A stretch of DNA of 64,000 nucleotides from Nostoc sp. C052. GTDB lineage: Bacteria > Cyanobacteriota > Cyanobacteriia > Cyanobacteriales > Nostocaceae. Position numbers and translations under genes: made by a program. The DNA is taken from positions 62,001-126,000 of the forward strand of contig NZ_CP040278.1 in NCBI RefSeq assembly GCF_013393905.1, written 5' to 3'. Below the pieces are notes generated by a model. It searched no databases. It was not told the DNA's origin and saw only the letters and a list, made by a program, of their open reading frames with translations. Below are positions 17,489 to 24,816 of this stretch, piece by piece. How positions within the stretch are numbered: position 1 is the first letter of the stretch; every line of letters starts with the position of its first letter.

Positions 17489-18457
17489 TTAATCTATGCT
17501 GATGCTGTCTCTATTAGTCCAAACTTTGAGGATTTCTGAGTCTTGCTCGTAGTATTGAAATTCTACAAAAATGGTCAAAGGTGTTTGCTCTTTCCAGCCA
17601 TCACTTTCTTCGGTAATACTAATATTACGGAAAAAGGTTTTGTTGTAGGTTTTCCAACCAGAAAGGTTAGTAATTTGATATTTCTGATAAAAAGCTTGTA
17701 GCCTTTTATCAATTTGTTCCTCTTTACCTTGGTTGATATCGAGCAGGATCTCTTCTGGCGCAATCGAATGCGCGTTTCTAAATTCAGCTTCTGACCAACA
17801 AAAGCAATGTCCTTTCTCATATCGAGAAGCTTGTTGTTCAACCTCGGACATCTTGATCAGTACGGGGCATGGATAGGCTGATTCAGACAGCCTAGTGGTA
17901 TTGGGTAAATCCAGTATGGAGGCTGAATTCGTGAATCTCAAGACTTGCCGAGGAGGTTGGTGCATCTCGTAGCAAGAATTGATAATTTTCAGGAAAAATG
18001 ATTTGACGCGATCAAAGTCCTCTGGAAACCTTGAAACTTGTTCGTCAATAATTAGACTTTTAGCTTTAAGAAAAGTCCCCAAAAATAAAACTCTATTGAA
18101 ACAATCGGGTTTGGCTCGACAAGATAGTTGTTGGAAATTTTTATCTATTGCCCTTAGAGTTTTACCCATTTTCTCAATTGCAGATAACTCTAGACGGTTT
18201 AAAAAACTAGCGTCATAGCTCAAGAGAAAAGATGGATCTAATTCATCCCCGATCGCCATTTTGCTACTAACGAATCCGTGTAAATCGAGTCCTGCATAAA
18301 AGTCATTGCTTTTTGTGGAATGCGAAGCAGTGAAAAAACGAGTTTCGCCTGCTTCTAGGAAGGCTGGACGTACATGAATTCGTGTATAGCAATACGTTTG
18401 TTTAGTACCAGAATCCATAATTCTGAATTTGTCTGCACTGATGTGCAAAGCAACCAT
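17489..18457 (-). CDS. unknown 322-residue protein, tandem paralogue 1
   Basis: Starts best at the ATG at 18457, which has a GGGGAAC SD with the spacing used by neighbouring genes; the upstream ATG at 18469 would use the SD as codons. The product aligns end to end with the next upstream gene product (19570-18587): LHISADK/LHVSAEK near the start, FDRVKSFFLKIINSCYE/ISKIQEFFLKTMVACYE, QVLRFTNSASILDLPNTTRL/QILRFTDADSSLDLPSTLRL, and SGWKTYNKTFFRNISI/SGWRTYDKTFIRKVTI. No known domain, no signal or membrane span. Mixed alpha/beta. Function unknown. Confidence 0.65.
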   Translation of the reverse strand: MVALHISADKFRIMDSGTKQTYCYTRIHVRPAFLEAGETRFFTASHSTKSNDFYAGLDLHGFVSSKMAIGDELDPSFLLSYDASFLNRLELSAIEKMGKTLRAIDKNFQQLSCRAKPDCFNRVLFLGTFLKAKSLIIDEQVSRFPEDFDRVKSFFLKIINSCYEMHQPPRQVLRFTNSASILDLPNTTRLSESAYPCPVLIKMSEVEQQASRYEKGHCFCWSEAEFRNAHSIAPEEILLDINQGKEEQIDKRLQAFYQKYQITNLSGWKTYNKTFFRNISITEESDGWKEQTPLTIFVEFQYYEQDSEILKVWTNRDSISID

Positions 18458-18548
18458 TTTGTTCCCCATTCGTATTACCTTGTAGGTTATGTAGTAATTG
18501 TAACATTTAGATTAAGTAAGAAACATTGTTGTTTGGAAAAAGTGAAAT

Positions 18549-18584
18549 AAAAAAGCTAATACTGATTAAGTATTAGCTTTTTTA
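18549..18584 (-). terminator. strong terminator after the second tandem paralogue
   Basis: AAAAAAGCTAATAC and GTATTAGCTTTTTT form a 14-bp perfect stem with T-runs on both strands. It ends the transcript of the gene at 18587-19570. Confidence 0.75.
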
Positions 18585-18586
18585 GT

Positions 18587-19570
18587 TTATTCTATGGTGA
18601 TGTTGCTTCTATCAGTCCAGATGTCGATAATTTCTGAATCTTCGTCATGAAAATCTTCAAACTTGACGTAAATTGTGCAACTTTCATCATAACTGCGTTT
18701 TATCGTGACTTTTCTGATAAAAGTCTTGTCATAAGTTCGCCAGCCAGATTCATTAGTCACATCATTCTCGCTATAGAACTTGGACAGCCTTTCTTCAACC
18801 TTCCTTTCCCTGCGCCGATTAATGTAGAGAAGATGCGGTATACCAGTGACTGGTTCGCGATGCCTAAATTCCATTTCCGACAGGCAATAACCATCCTTAT
18901 GCTTGTACGCTAAAGCCTGTTGACCTAAATCTTTAGCTTCGATAATCACTGGATATTTATTGAAGAAAATGTACTCTAACCTTAACGTTGACGGCAAGTC
19001 TAGGCTAGAATCTGCGTCCGTAAATCGTAAAATTTGTGGGGCAGATTCGGCTCTTTCGTAACAAGCCACCATCGTTTTTAAGAAAAACTCCTGGATTTTG
19101 GAAATATCACCAGGAAAGTCAAAAAGCTCCCCATCAATCGCAATTTTTTCTGCTTTGATAGTTTTGCCAAATCGTTCGATAACATCCAAATAAGTGCTAT
19201 CTTCTATGCGTTTAGTTGCATCTAACTTCGGCTGGATGCGCTGCATAGTTTTATGCATTTTTTGGCAAATAGAAACTGTAATTTCGCTGGCATAACGCAT
19301 ATCGTATGACAGCGAAACACTCGGATGAAGATTGTCCATTAAGACGGCTTCATTAGTGACGCTGCCTCCTAATTTTAAATTTTCGTAGAATTGATTCTCC
19401 GGAAATTCACCGTAATAATCGTAAACGAAACGAATCTTTCCTTCCTCCGACATCGTGGCTACTCGAATTTCGATATGAGCATAGTAAGATACTCTCTTGG
19501 GACACGATTCGTATGAATAGGGCTTTTCTGCACTCACATGCAGATATATTGGTCTTGCTTTGCTCTCCAT
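18587..19570 (-). CDS. unknown 327-residue protein, tandem paralogue 2
   Basis: Paralogue of the product encoded at 17489-18457, with similarity over the whole length and strongest in the central FFLK...CYE, the LRFTDADSSLDLPST segment and the C-terminal GWRTYDKTF...IYVKFEDFHDEDSEIIDIWTD. The conserved Asp/Glu/Trp cluster at the end (DSEIIDIWTD/DSEILKVWTN) could be functional, but no known catalytic pattern is visible. SD GGTGG lies 6 bases before the ATG. It has its own terminator. Each copy is a monocistronic unit, which points to cargo (moron) genes such as anti-defence factors; that is inference. Confidence 0.65.
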   Translation of the reverse strand: MESKARPIYLHVSAEKPYSYESCPKRVSYYAHIEIRVATMSEEGKIRFVYDYYGEFPENQFYENLKLGGSVTNEAVLMDNLHPSVSLSYDMRYASEITVSICQKMHKTMQRIQPKLDATKRIEDSTYLDVIERFGKTIKAEKIAIDGELFDFPGDISKIQEFFLKTMVACYERAESAPQILRFTDADSSLDLPSTLRLEYIFFNKYPVIIEAKDLGQQALAYKHKDGYCLSEMEFRHREPVTGIPHLLYINRRRERKVEERLSKFYSENDVTNESGWRTYDKTFIRKVTIKRSYDESCTIYVKFEDFHDEDSEIIDIWTDRSNITIE

Positions 19571-19689
19571 TATTTTCCACCGTAAGGTATGTAATAATTA
19601 TAACATTTTCTCTAAGTATTCACGGTAATGTCAGACGATCGCGAATTGTGTTAGTATATTAAGTGAATGAATTGCTTCTATATACACCA

Positions 19690-19722
19690 TTACATGAATA
19701 AATTGGTTGAAATAGCTTGCAT
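19690..19722 (-). CDS. possible 10-codon leader peptide
   Basis: ATG to TAA, product MQAISTNLFM, preceded by AATGGAGAACAAAATG, the same strong SD context as in the ArdC operon. It lies 120 bases upstream of the second tandem paralogue on the same strand. The rest of 19571-19790 holds only A/T-rich leader DNA and the hairpin at 19746-19769. It may be a regulatory leader or the stub of a deleted gene. Confidence 0.3.
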   Translation of the reverse strand: MQAISTNLFM

Positions 19723-19745
19723 TTTGTTCTCCATTTTTTAAATTT

Positions 19746-19772
19746 AGCTCTGCCCTCAAAAGCAGAGCTTTT
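19746..19772. terminator. 8-bp hairpin in the leader of the tandem-paralogue unit
   Basis: AGCTCTGC-CCTCAAAA-GCAGAGCT with T residues on the plus-strand side. On the minus strand it lies between the ArdC operon terminator and the 10-codon SD-bearing frame. Confidence 0.5.
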
Positions 19773-19790
19773 GCATTTTCTGAATATGAA

Positions 19791-19826
19791 AAAGCCATTA
19801 ACCTGGATCTCCAGGTTAATGGCTTT
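19791..19826 (-). terminator. 17-bp terminator ending the ArdC operon
   Basis: AAAGCCATTAACCTGGA and TCCAGGTTAATGGCTTT are perfect complements, followed on the minus strand by five T residues. It lies 18 bases after the stop of the last gene of the operon. Confidence 0.8.
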
Positions 19827-19843
19827 AGTTTTATCTATTTGAA

Positions 19844-20347
19844 TTACGGATTGGGAACAACAATTACAGTCTCTTGGGGATTCGCAATCATTGCTTTAGC
19901 GATCGCGATCGCTTGAGCAAGGAGAGCTTTCTCGTCCTCGTTTAGAGAGAGGTATTCTTGCGGGTCGGAAAACCACGTTTCAGCAAGCACCCTGGCATCT
20001 TGGGGACAGCCAGAACCCGTCGCGAGTAGTATGGAGCCAACCTTGGCTCCAAACCAAGTATATCCATCCTCTGCTTGTTCAAAAATTTCGATGTCTGCCT
20101 TGGTGAGTACTGCTGGCGCTACTGGTTCGTTTTCTTCTAAATCGGCGCTCCACTCATAGTCGGGATGGATCGATTCAACCACTCCATCGGGATATGTCTC
20201 CATGTCGCCGAAGTCAGGTTTAAAATTTTTATCAAACTTTTCCGAAGCGATTACTTTGGCATCTTCTGGGCTATCTGCCAAAACGTGGAAGTACATCGCA
20301 TCAATTTCGACAGTTTTGATTAAGTTAACAGTATATTGTTGAGGCAT
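19844..20347 (-). CDS. hypothetical acidic protein of the ArdC operon
   Basis: A 167-residue, very acidic product (PDFGDMETYPDGVVESIHPD, YEWSADLEENEPVAP) with a C-terminal helix of alanines (LLAQAIAIAKAMIANPQ). A very strong SD (AAAAGGAGAACAAAATG) marks the start. It is the last gene of the operon with ArdC and a 63-residue protein. Acidic small proteins beside anti-restriction genes are often DNA mimics, but the mixed hydrophobic composition here does not prove that. Function unknown. Confidence 0.55.
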   Translation of the reverse strand: MPQQYTVNLIKTVEIDAMYFHVLADSPEDAKVIASEKFDKNFKPDFGDMETYPDGVVESIHPDYEWSADLEENEPVAPAVLTKADIEIFEQAEDGYTWFGAKVGSILLATGSGCPQDARVLAETWFSDPQEYLSLNEDEKALLAQAIAIAKAMIANPQETVIVVPNP

Positions 20348-20367
20348 TTTGTTCTCCTTTTGAGTAG

Positions 20368-20559
20368 TTAAAAACTTGAGTTGTTTAAGAATCCTTCGAC
20401 GTAATCTTTGGATATTGTTCTATTCAAAAGACTTTGGCGAATTGTTTCCCTTAAATCTCCTAGACTAGTGTCTTGATAAACAGCGAAACCATAGTTTTCG
20501 AGAATGGTTTGGCATATTTCTCTATTCAATTTTTCCACTAGTTGGTAATATCTTGCCAT
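20368..20559 (-). CDS. small hypothetical protein between ArdC and the acidic protein
   Basis: The 63-residue product (QLVEKLNREICQTILENYGF, LRETIRQSLLNRTISKDYVE) is helical. Its ATG directly abuts the TAG stop of the ardC-like gene, so the two are translationally coupled. No known domain. It may be a small partner of ArdC or an independent anti-defence peptide. Confidence 0.55.
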   Translation of the reverse strand: MARYYQLVEKLNREICQTILENYGFAVYQDTSLGDLRETIRQSLLNRTISKDYVEGFLNNSSF

Positions 20560-21462
20560 CTATTCTGCTGCTAGTGCTTTTTCTTTAATAATCCCAGCAT
20601 TCTCTAATATATAGTTTGCTGCTTTGGTAGCAGCACCAGAGGCAGTAAATATTGCCTTTTCATTCGATTTTAAGTGTCCTAACCAATGATTTAGGTAAGA
20701 GGCATGGTTTTCTAAACTCGATTTGATTCCTACCTCTTGACAAACGTAGGCTGCTCCTAATTCGGCGATCAGTTCCTCAAAAGCATATTCTGAGGAATTT
20801 TTATCCGTATTCATTTTTCGATTTAATCGAGAAGGATGACCTGTCCTGTGAATTAGCTCGTGCAGATGCGTAGAATAGTAAGCTTCTACATGAGTAAATT
20901 GCTCCAAATTTGGCATCAGAATTATGTCTTCACTAGGAGCATAAGCGGCTTTACTATGTCCATAGGAAACATTAGCTTTTTGAGCAGTAATAATCGCTTC
21001 AGCTTTTTCATACCTTTCTTTTTCTGAAGGCATACCTAGATCGTACTTTGCGGTTAAATCTGCAATCTTCACTTCAGCACGAGAATCAATGATTGAATCT
21101 GTGTTGAAAACCTGAAACCAGTCAAAAAATGGAAAAGAAACTGTTGTTTTTTCACCATCTTCTTTTTCGATTTCTTTAGTTTTTGGTCGAAATTTCAAAA
21201 GGTTAGTAGCTTTTGCTCCTTTTTTGATACTCCAACCTTTAGCTTTGGCTGCTTTAAATGTTACAAAAAATGGGGATTCGTAGCCAAAAGTTAGCGAATC
21301 AACCATACAAATTAAAGTATTGGTTGACTGATAAACAGTCCCTGTCGTTAGGTTGCGATAAGTTCTGCTACCTGGTTTCCATTCTTTACGCCAAGGCAGA
21401 GTTCCCTTTGCCATTATTTCAAGCAATCGATCGGTTACGATTTGATATTTATCGTCAGCCAT
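20560..21462 (-). CDS. ArdC-like antirestriction protein (ssDNA-binding plus zincin)
   Basis: The 300-residue product has the two-domain layout of plasmid ArdC. The N-terminal domain (YQIVTDRLLEIMAKGTLPWRKEW, then FVTFKAAKAKGWSIKKGAKA and FNTDSI) is the ssDNA-binding part. The C-terminal metallopeptidase part has the zinc motif HELIH at residues 201-205 followed by GHPSRL and the third-ligand segment FEELIAELGAA. ArdC proteins protect incoming DNA from type I restriction and occur on plasmids and phages. First gene of an operon with two small proteins and closed by a 17-bp terminator. No SD is visible before the ATG. Confidence 0.85.
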   Translation of the reverse strand: MADDKYQIVTDRLLEIMAKGTLPWRKEWKPGSRTYRNLTTGTVYQSTNTLICMVDSLTFGYESPFFVTFKAAKAKGWSIKKGAKATNLLKFRPKTKEIEKEDGEKTTVSFPFFDWFQVFNTDSIIDSRAEVKIADLTAKYDLGMPSEKERYEKAEAIITAQKANVSYGHSKAAYAPSEDIILMPNLEQFTHVEAYYSTHLHELIHRTGHPSRLNRKMNTDKNSSEYAFEELIAELGAAYVCQEVGIKSSLENHASYLNHWLGHLKSNEKAIFTASGAATKAANYILENAGIIKEKALAAE

Positions 21463-21540
21463 CTTGTGTTACATATACTACACCTTTATTCTAACAATTC
21501 TAAGTATTAATTTATACAAGTAGTGTTTATATATGCAAAA

Positions 21541-21564
21541 AAACCAGAGAGAATTCTCTGGTTT
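21541..21564 (-). terminator. terminator after the DndB-like gene
   Basis: AAACCAGAGA and TCTCTGGTTT form a 10-bp stem around GAAT, followed on the minus strand by TTTTTTTGC. It lies 23 bases after the stop. Confidence 0.75.
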
Positions 21565-21587
21565 GAAGTAAGACAGTCAATTAAAGG

Positions 21588-23219
21588 TCAAGCTGTTGCC
21601 CCAACAGCAGTTTTTGTCTCTGTATTTTCAGGTTCTGCGCTAGTTGCCTTGGGTTTACGCTTTCTTGTACTAGTCGTGGGTGTGGGTGGTAGCTCCTCTG
21701 GATTAGACTGAGATTTTTTCGCCTTGGATTTGACTGATTTTGGTTCACCATCAGAAGATGGTTTCTTCCTCTCCCTACGAATAGCTGGTGGTTTTCCTTC
21801 GACTACGGCAGGAACCTCTGGAGTGGTAGCTGGTGGTGCTTCTTCTACACCGGGAACCTCTGGAGTAGCATCTGGTGGCGCTTCTTCTACTACACCAGGA
21901 ACTTCTAGAGTGGTAGTTGGTGCTTCTTCTACTACACCAGGAACTTCTGGAGTAGCAGATGGTGGTGCTTCTTCTACACCAGGAACCTCTGAAGTAGTAG
22001 CAGTTGGTTCTAAAAATTCAGATATTTCTAATTGATGAACTTCTGGGAGGCAATGTGAAGGGATTGATTTGAAAAAGTCCGACTGGCTCAAGCTTTCCAA
22101 CTTATACTCATCTTCAGTGATTCGCAATCCCATTTTTACTTTGAGATAAACCCGCATCCCGATTATGTTGTCTTTCTTAGAAAGAATCTTGTATACCAGT
22201 ATCCCTTCTTCAAAAGACTGGTGGACAACTCTACCTTCCCAGTCAGGGTTACTTTTTTCCCACTCAACATCTTTAAGTGGGGCAAACAGTGCTTCTAACT
22301 CTTCTGGTTTGTGTTTGTCTCTAAGCTCACAAGCTATTTCAGCCAAGGCTTGCAAAGTTACTGATTGAGTGCTGACATAATATTTGCGGATTTCCGGGGC
22401 TGTAATTGTCTTTTTTAGTGCCTCCGACCAATGAGGAATCACCTTTGTTAGGATTTTAAAAATCCTAGAGCAGAATTCTAAAGATTGCTGATGATTCGTA
22501 GTAGAATCGTTCCGCATTTTTATAGTCAGCTTCCGTAACAAAGATAAGGTGAATAGATTGGAGTTCTTACCAGACAGCGAGGTTTTCTCGCGATCTGTAA
22601 ACGCTTTTAAGATCGGCGTTTGTGTAGTTAAATCGTTAGTGAAGTTCGATTCGGCTTCAAAGGTATTGTAAGCAACCTGCAAGCTTGTAGAGGCTGACCT
22701 TTGCTTGGCGTGAATCAGGAAAAACATTCGCTGAGACACGGATAAATCGTAGTCGGGAAACAATAGAACGGGTAAAGTTTTATCTGCCAAGCTCGCTTCT
22801 TGAGCGATGGCCATTCTCGCACCGACTTCGCGATGCTGTCCATCGTTGAATACTAACTTGCTACCAGGCAGCAATGTCACCTTTCCAGAGTCAAATTCCA
22901 TCCCCAGCCCTTCTGCATCCGAGTCGGGGTCTTTGACGACACTAGCCGTAAGTGTCGGCAACATAAAACTGTCGGATTCTTTGACAAGGTAATCACGCAA
23001 ACCGTTGGCGTGAGACTTAATTAGCTTTCTTTGAGCTTTTTCTTGAGGGGGGCAATCATCCGGGTATCGCATTACTGGCAATTTTGGCAGTAATGCAAAA
23101 GGGATGAAAACCAAATAGCAATCACCAATGCCTTGCTTCCCTTTGATGGCATCAAAGGAAATAGCTGATTCTTGAGAATTTACAGTATCCATGCTTTCTA
23201 TATCTGAATCTGAATGCAT
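21588..23219 (-). CDS. DGQHR-domain protein (DndB-like) with repetitive tail
   Basis: I start at the ATG at 23219, which has a perfect SD (GGAGAACAAG), not at the TTG four codons earlier. The product of about 543 residues holds the motif VFNDGQHREVGAR at about residues 123-135, the signature of the DndB/DGQHR family, and continues with PVLLFPDYDLS and FFLIHAKQRSAS. DndB regulates DNA phosphorothioation in hosts; phage copies may interfere with it. After about residue 400 a low-complexity tail repeats a 14-15 residue unit of the form EVPGVxEEAPP five times and ends in a basic region (RRERKKPSS, KSKAKKSQS). It is a monocistronic unit with its own terminator. Confidence 0.72.
   Translation of the reverse strand: MHSDSDIESMDTVNSQESAISFDAIKGKQGIGDCYLVFIPFALLPKLPVMRYPDDCPPQEKAQRKLIKSHANGLRDYLVKESDSFMLPTLTASVVKDPDSDAEGLGMEFDSGKVTLLPGSKLVFNDGQHREVGARMAIAQEASLADKTLPVLLFPDYDLSVSQRMFFLIHAKQRSASTSLQVAYNTFEAESNFTNDLTTQTPILKAFTDREKTSLSGKNSNLFTLSLLRKLTIKMRNDSTTNHQQSLEFCSRIFKILTKVIPHWSEALKKTITAPEIRKYYVSTQSVTLQALAEIACELRDKHKPEELEALFAPLKDVEWEKSNPDWEGRVVHQSFEEGILVYKILSKKDNIIGMRVYLKVKMGLRITEDEYKLESLSQSDFFKSIPSHCLPEVHQLEISEFLEPTATTSEVPGVEEAPPSATPEVPGVVEEAPTTTLEVPGVVEEAPPDATPEVPGVEEAPPATTPEVPAVVEGKPPAIRRERKKPSSDGEPKSVKSKAKKSQSNPEELPPTPTTSTRKRKPKATSAEPENTETKTAVGATA
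21811..22005. repeat. five in-frame 42/45-bp tandem repeats in the DndB-like gene
   Basis: Units begin at 21811, 21853, 21898, 21940 and 21982, each with GGAAC(C/T)TCT as the start, giving periods of 42, 45, 42 and 42 bases. All keep the frame and encode the EVPGV(V)EEAPP unit. Copy number is likely to vary between relatives by slippage. Confidence 0.8.
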
Positions 23220-23460
23220 CTTGTTCTCCAAGTAGCTTATAAAAATTTGCTACTTTCTGAAGTATACCTTACTTTTAGTGTTTGGGCAAACAGATAATAA
23301 AAATATATATTTTTTAAAGCTGTCAAAAGCCAGTGATACAGGGCTTCACCAATATGTTGTTTGGCGGACAAGCAAATAAAAAGCCTGAATCCTTGTCGTT
23401 GCCGGAGCAGTTGCAATCTCGTTATTAACTCAAGCTCAAATCAGGAAGACGCGATCGCTT

Positions 23461-24696
23461 TTAGAGGTTTTTCTCAAATTCCTCATACAAACGTGTTAAA
23501 TTCCGTAATTGATCGACAAATCTTTGACGGACATAAGTTGGGGAAAAAACAATCACGCGATCGCCGTAGCGCTGTATCGTTTGAAAAAACCAAAATACGC
23601 TATTTACTCGTTTGATCACTTCTAGATATTGAGATTTTTGATATTCTATAGTTTTGATGCTAACATCTTCAGGTTTTGGCGTGTATCTAAAGCTTGAACT
23701 TAAATACAATTTCACTTCTATTTCATCCAAACCTTGATAATTCCAGGCAGTATTGGGTAATGGCTGGATTCGGGAAGTTTTGTCCAAACGAAAAATCCGA
23801 TTGTGCTTGAGTTCTGCTGGTTCATCAGAATTAAAAATATTTTCTACCCAACAGCGAAGGTATGTCCGCTGCTCTCCCACTGGGGCATTCCAAAATTCTG
23901 CGTACCGACAGCAATAGCTGTGTCTATCGGTAATTAGAGTAAATGATTGCTGTTTTTCGATTAATCCTGCAACTTCCAGCACCCAAGGTAGCTGCATCTC
24001 GCTCAAACGAGCTAATTCTGCATTTATAGGTGCATTTTCACTAAAAAGCTGTTTGGCAATCAAAAGCAATAAATTAGCATCTTCATAATTAGATTTCTCT
24101 ACTAGTGAAGAAATTCCTCGAACCAGGGCTTTTTGTTGTCCCTCGGTAATTGTAGGAAATAACATTAATTTTTTCGTCGCGATCGCTGCGAGCAAATCTC
24201 CGATATTTTCCTTTTTTTGCTCGTTAACCAAATTAGCAAGATTTTCCTTGACAGTTTCAGGAATTTTCAGGATTGCGCTGAAATCTTCATTTGCATAATT
24301 TAACTGGGGATGCAATAAATTAATCAAAATATCGCTAATTTCGGTCAGCGAAGTTGGGGAAATTTCCATCCAAGCAACCCCGACTCCACCCCGATTCAAA
24401 ATATCAGCTAATTCTAAATTAGAATCTTGCCAGCGATGTTTTAAATTTTCAGATTTATCAATATATAAAACTTGTCCTTCCTCGTCATAACAAAAAAATA
24501 TACCGCTAACTTCCGGTAAGTTAGCATCAGCAGTTAATGGCATAAACAATAATTCTCGCGAGGCTACACTCTGTAACAACGCTGTAATACTACCGCGACC
24601 ACCATAAATTTTATTTTTTGCAAACGCAACATTTCTTAACGTTTTTTCCAAAGTTCGTGGCACTTTGATGCTAATTCGTCTATCTGGTTTTATCAT
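23461..24696 (-). CDS. RHH / GIY-YIG-like / WYL regulator fusion
   Basis: A 411-residue protein with an unusual domain order. Residues 8-53 look like a ribbon-helix-helix (KVPRTLEKTLRNVAF...ITALLQSVASRELLF) and residues 143-181 repeat that pattern (KIPETVKENLANLVN...IGDLLAAIATKKLML). Between them residues 65-133 have a GIY-YIG-like layout: GIFF, LYIDKSENLKHRW with Arg88, and Glu119 before LHPQLNY; the second Gly is Asp80. From about residue 252 a WYL-like domain appears (RYAEFWNAP, HNRIFRLDKTSRI, then WFFQTIQRYGDRVIVFSP), the form known from ligand-sensing regulators. It is divergent from the kinase-phosphatase gene across an intergenic region with direct repeats. Domain calls are by eye. Confidence 0.6.
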   Translation of the reverse strand: MIKPDRRISIKVPRTLEKTLRNVAFAKNKIYGGRGSITALLQSVASRELLFMPLTADANLPEVSGIFFCYDEEGQVLYIDKSENLKHRWQDSNLELADILNRGGVGVAWMEISPTSLTEISDILINLLHPQLNYANEDFSAILKIPETVKENLANLVNEQKKENIGDLLAAIATKKLMLFPTITEGQQKALVRGISSLVEKSNYEDANLLLLIAKQLFSENAPINAELARLSEMQLPWVLEVAGLIEKQQSFTLITDRHSYCCRYAEFWNAPVGEQRTYLRCWVENIFNSDEPAELKHNRIFRLDKTSRIQPLPNTAWNYQGLDEIEVKLYLSSSFRYTPKPEDVSIKTIEYQKSQYLEVIKRVNSVFWFFQTIQRYGDRVIVFSPTYVRQRFVDQLRNLTRLYEEFEKNL

Positions 24697-24734
24697 TGAA
24701 GGCTAGAATTCTTACTGCGCAAGTGTTACAATAC

Positions 24735-24790
24735 AAGTGTCCCCTAGTTTACCATGAAAAGTGTTGACTTCGGAAAAAGTGTCCCCTAGT
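24735..24790. promoter_or_regulatory. two 14-bp direct repeats, 42 bp apart, likely operator
   Basis: AAGTGTCCCCTAGT occurs exactly at 24735-24748 and 24777-24790. The 42-bp offset is about four helical turns, placing both on the same DNA face. Extra AAGTGT half-sites lie at 24721 and 24759. The second copy sits between the -35 and -10 of the kinase-phosphatase promoter, so binding would repress it. The divergent RHH/WYL protein is the natural candidate binder. Confidence 0.6.
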
Positions 24791-24792
24791 CT
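24764..24792 (+). promoter_or_regulatory. sigma70-type promoter for the kinase-phosphatase gene
   Basis: TTGACT at 24764-24769 and TAGTCT at 24787-24792 are separated by 17 bases; the spacer holds most of the second operator repeat. The start codon follows 24 bases later with an AAGGA SD. Confidence 0.5.
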
Positions 24793-24816
24793 ATAAGAAA
24801 GACAAGGAATGCAAGT

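Noticed and set aside
21724..22035. Plus-strand frame with Ser/Thr/Gly repeats
   Set aside because: It is the antisense shadow of the repeat tail of the DndB-like gene.
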